From an uncultured Holophaga sp. (GTDB taxonomy: Bacteria; Acidobacteriota; Holophagae; Holophagales; Holophagaceae): a DNA stretch of 64,000 nucleotides. Every line of letters begins with the position of its first letter. Within the stretch, counting starts at the first letter, position 1. The DNA is taken from positions 1,389,001 to 1,453,000 of the forward strand of contig NZ_OY781925.1 of NCBI RefSeq assembly GCF_963677305.1. The letters are read 5' to 3'. Of the stretch, positions 62,883 through 64,000 are shown piece by piece. The translations under genes and the position numbers were made by a program. The notes beneath the pieces are model-generated. The model was not told the origin of the DNA and made no database searches. It was given only the letters and a program-made list of their open reading frames with translations.

Positions 62883-64000
62883 ATGAAGAACTTCGTCCTG
62901 TACAATCCCACCCGCCTCTTCTTCGGTGCAGGCCAGATCGCGGCCGTCGGCCGGGAGATCCCCAAGGGCGCCAAGGTCCTCATGACCTACGGTGGGGGCA
63001 GCATCAAGGCGAATGGGGTCTACGAACAGGTGATCCAGGCCCTGGACAAGCACACGGTCCTGGAGTTCGGGGGCATCGAACCGAATCCGTGCTATGAAAC
63101 ATTGATTAAGGCTGTCGAACTGGCCCGGGAGGAGAAGGTGGATTTCCTCCTGGCGGTGGGGGGCGGCTCGACTCTGGATGGCACCAAGTTCATCTCGGCA
63201 GCCGTGAACTTCGAGGGGGATCCCTGGGACATCCTCAAGGGAGCCCGACCGCAGGTGGCGCTGCCCCTGGGTTCGGTCATGACCCTCCCCGCCACCGGCT
63301 CCGAGATGAACTCCGGAGCGGTCATCTCCCGCAAGTCCACTCTGGAGAAGTTCGCCTTCTCCTCTCCCCTGGTCTTCCCCCGCTTCTCGGTGGTGGATCC
63401 GGAGGTGACCTACTCCCTCCCCCCTCGCCAGATCGCCAACGGGGTGGTGGATGCCTTCGTGCACGTCATGGAGCAGTACCTGACCTACCCGGCGGATGCC
63501 CCCATCCAGGATCGCTTCGCCGAAGGCATCCTGCAGACCCTGCTGGAGTCGGGACCGAAAACCCTCGCGGACCCAGCGGATTACACCGCACGCGCCAATG
63601 TGGTCTTCTCCGCCACCATGGCCCTGAATGGGCTCATTGGTGTGGGCGTGCCCCAGGACTGGTCGACGCATCTGATCGGCCATGAACTCACTGTCCTGGT
63701 GGGGCTTGACCACGCTCAGACCCTGGCCATCGTCATGCCCAATCTGCTCTGGGTCCAGCGGGACTCCAAGCGCGAGAAGCTCCTGCAGTACGCCGAGCGT
63801 GTCTGGGGTGTCCGGGAGGGCGGCGAGGCGCAGCGCATCGAGGAGGCCATCATCCGGACCCGGGGCTTCTTCGAGAGCATGGGCAATCCCACCCATCTCT
63901 CGGACTACAGCCTGGATGGCGACTGCTTTGACGAGATCGTGAGGCGATTCAAGGGGCGCAACATGCTGCCCTGCGGTGAGAAACGCGATCTCGACGAAGC
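62883..64000 (+). CDS. Iron-containing alcohol dehydrogenase, YqhD/BdhA-like (partial at right edge)
   Basis: 372 residues are visible from the ATG at 62883 (GGGAG site); the gene runs off the right end, probably only a short tail is missing since YqhD has 387 residues. FVLYNPTRLFFGAGQIAAV opens the NADPH domain, VGGGSTLDGTKF binds the pyrophosphate, and the metal site is in NGVVDAFVHVMEQYLT with further His in QDWSTHLIGHELT and GLDHAQTLAI. It reduces aldehydes or butanal-type substrates to alcohols using NADPH. It could detoxify aldehydes or take part in fermentation. Confidence 0.9.
   Translation, partial: MKNFVLYNPTRLFFGAGQIAAVGREIPKGAKVLMTYGGGSIKANGVYEQVIQALDKHTVLEFGGIEPNPCYETLIKAVELAREEKVDFLLAVGGGSTLDGTKFISAAVNFEGDPWDILKGARPQVALPLGSVMTLPATGSEMNSGAVISRKSTLEKFAFSSPLVFPRFSVVDPEVTYSLPPRQIANGVVDAFVHVMEQYLTYPADAPIQDRFAEGILQTLLESGPKTLADPADYTARANVVFSATMALNGLIGVGVPQDWSTHLIGHELTVLVGLDHAQTLAIVMPNLLWVQRDSKREKLLQYAERVWGVREGGEAQRIEEAIIRTRGFFESMGNPTHLSDYSLDGDCFDEIVRRFKGRNMLPCGEKRDLDE

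Overview
This 64 kb window is a high-GC chromosomal segment. It probably comes from an anaerobic or facultative diazotroph of the Acidobacteriota, class Holophagae (Geothrix/Holophaga-like). That placement is inferred from gene content: a clostridial-type nif operon with two PII genes between nifH and nifD, bacillithiol genes, menaquinone synthesis and the trp gene order. No 16S rRNA gene is present to confirm it.

Left part (1-13.8 kb, mostly minus strand): a compact nitrogen-fixation operon, transcribed nifH-nifI1-nifI2-nifD-nifK-nifE-nifN-nifB-fdx-(nifV-like, cut by the window edge). A sigma-54 promoter sits just upstream of nifH. nifA, the sigma-54 activator, lies upstream on the same strand, and a plus-strand FAD monooxygenase gene stands between nifA and nifH. 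NifD carries the roughly 50-residue insertion and NifK the short N-terminus of clostridial-type nitrogenases. Most junctions in the operon that are not translationally coupled hold an inverted repeat or tandem hairpin. nifE contains an in-frame, palindrome-rich insertion.

13.9-22.2 kb: tryptophan operon on the minus strand, trpL-trpE-G-D-C-F-B-A followed by a DAHP synthase gene. The leader encodes a short peptide with a Trp-Arg-Trp-Trp run followed by a strong intrinsic terminator, so classical attenuation is likely. Three intercistronic gaps carry related structured elements with CACGGATG-like repeat ends. The one between trpE and trpG folds on paper into a 13-bp stem enclosing three hairpins.

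22.2-36.1 kb: an Lgt, DUF4136 lipoprotein, molybdopterin oxidoreductase and metallophosphoesterase cluster; a SRPBCC protein; pyruvate phosphate dikinase; an RsuA/RluB pseudouridine synthase; a SulP transporter; an MBL hydrolase; an ExbD-TonB pair without ExbB; and a TTG-started exported protein with a SHOCT tail.

36.2-49.6 kb: three universal stress proteins, RlmI, MenA, GatA, a diguanylate cyclase, then a LysR regulator divergent from a two-gene ferredoxin plus AprA/fumarate-reductase-like flavoprotein unit of unknown substrate. MetF and a BshB1-BshC pair (bacillithiol) follow.

49.6-64 kb: a YihY-type membrane protein fused to a cyclic-nucleotide-binding domain, a HEAT-repeat protein, GAPDH and a Fis-like regulator, pyruvate kinase coupled to a 53-residue membrane protein and SfsA, GcvT-GcvH and a LysM lytic transglycosylase, two identical tRNA-Ala(GGC) genes each with its own terminator, an ABC-F ATPase, and an iron-type alcohol dehydrogenase cut by the right edge.

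The best candidates for something undescribed are the trpE-trpG structured element and its relatives, the palindromic insertion inside nifE, the 92-bp tandem hairpin repeat behind nifH, and the LysR-controlled ferredoxin/flavoprotein pair.
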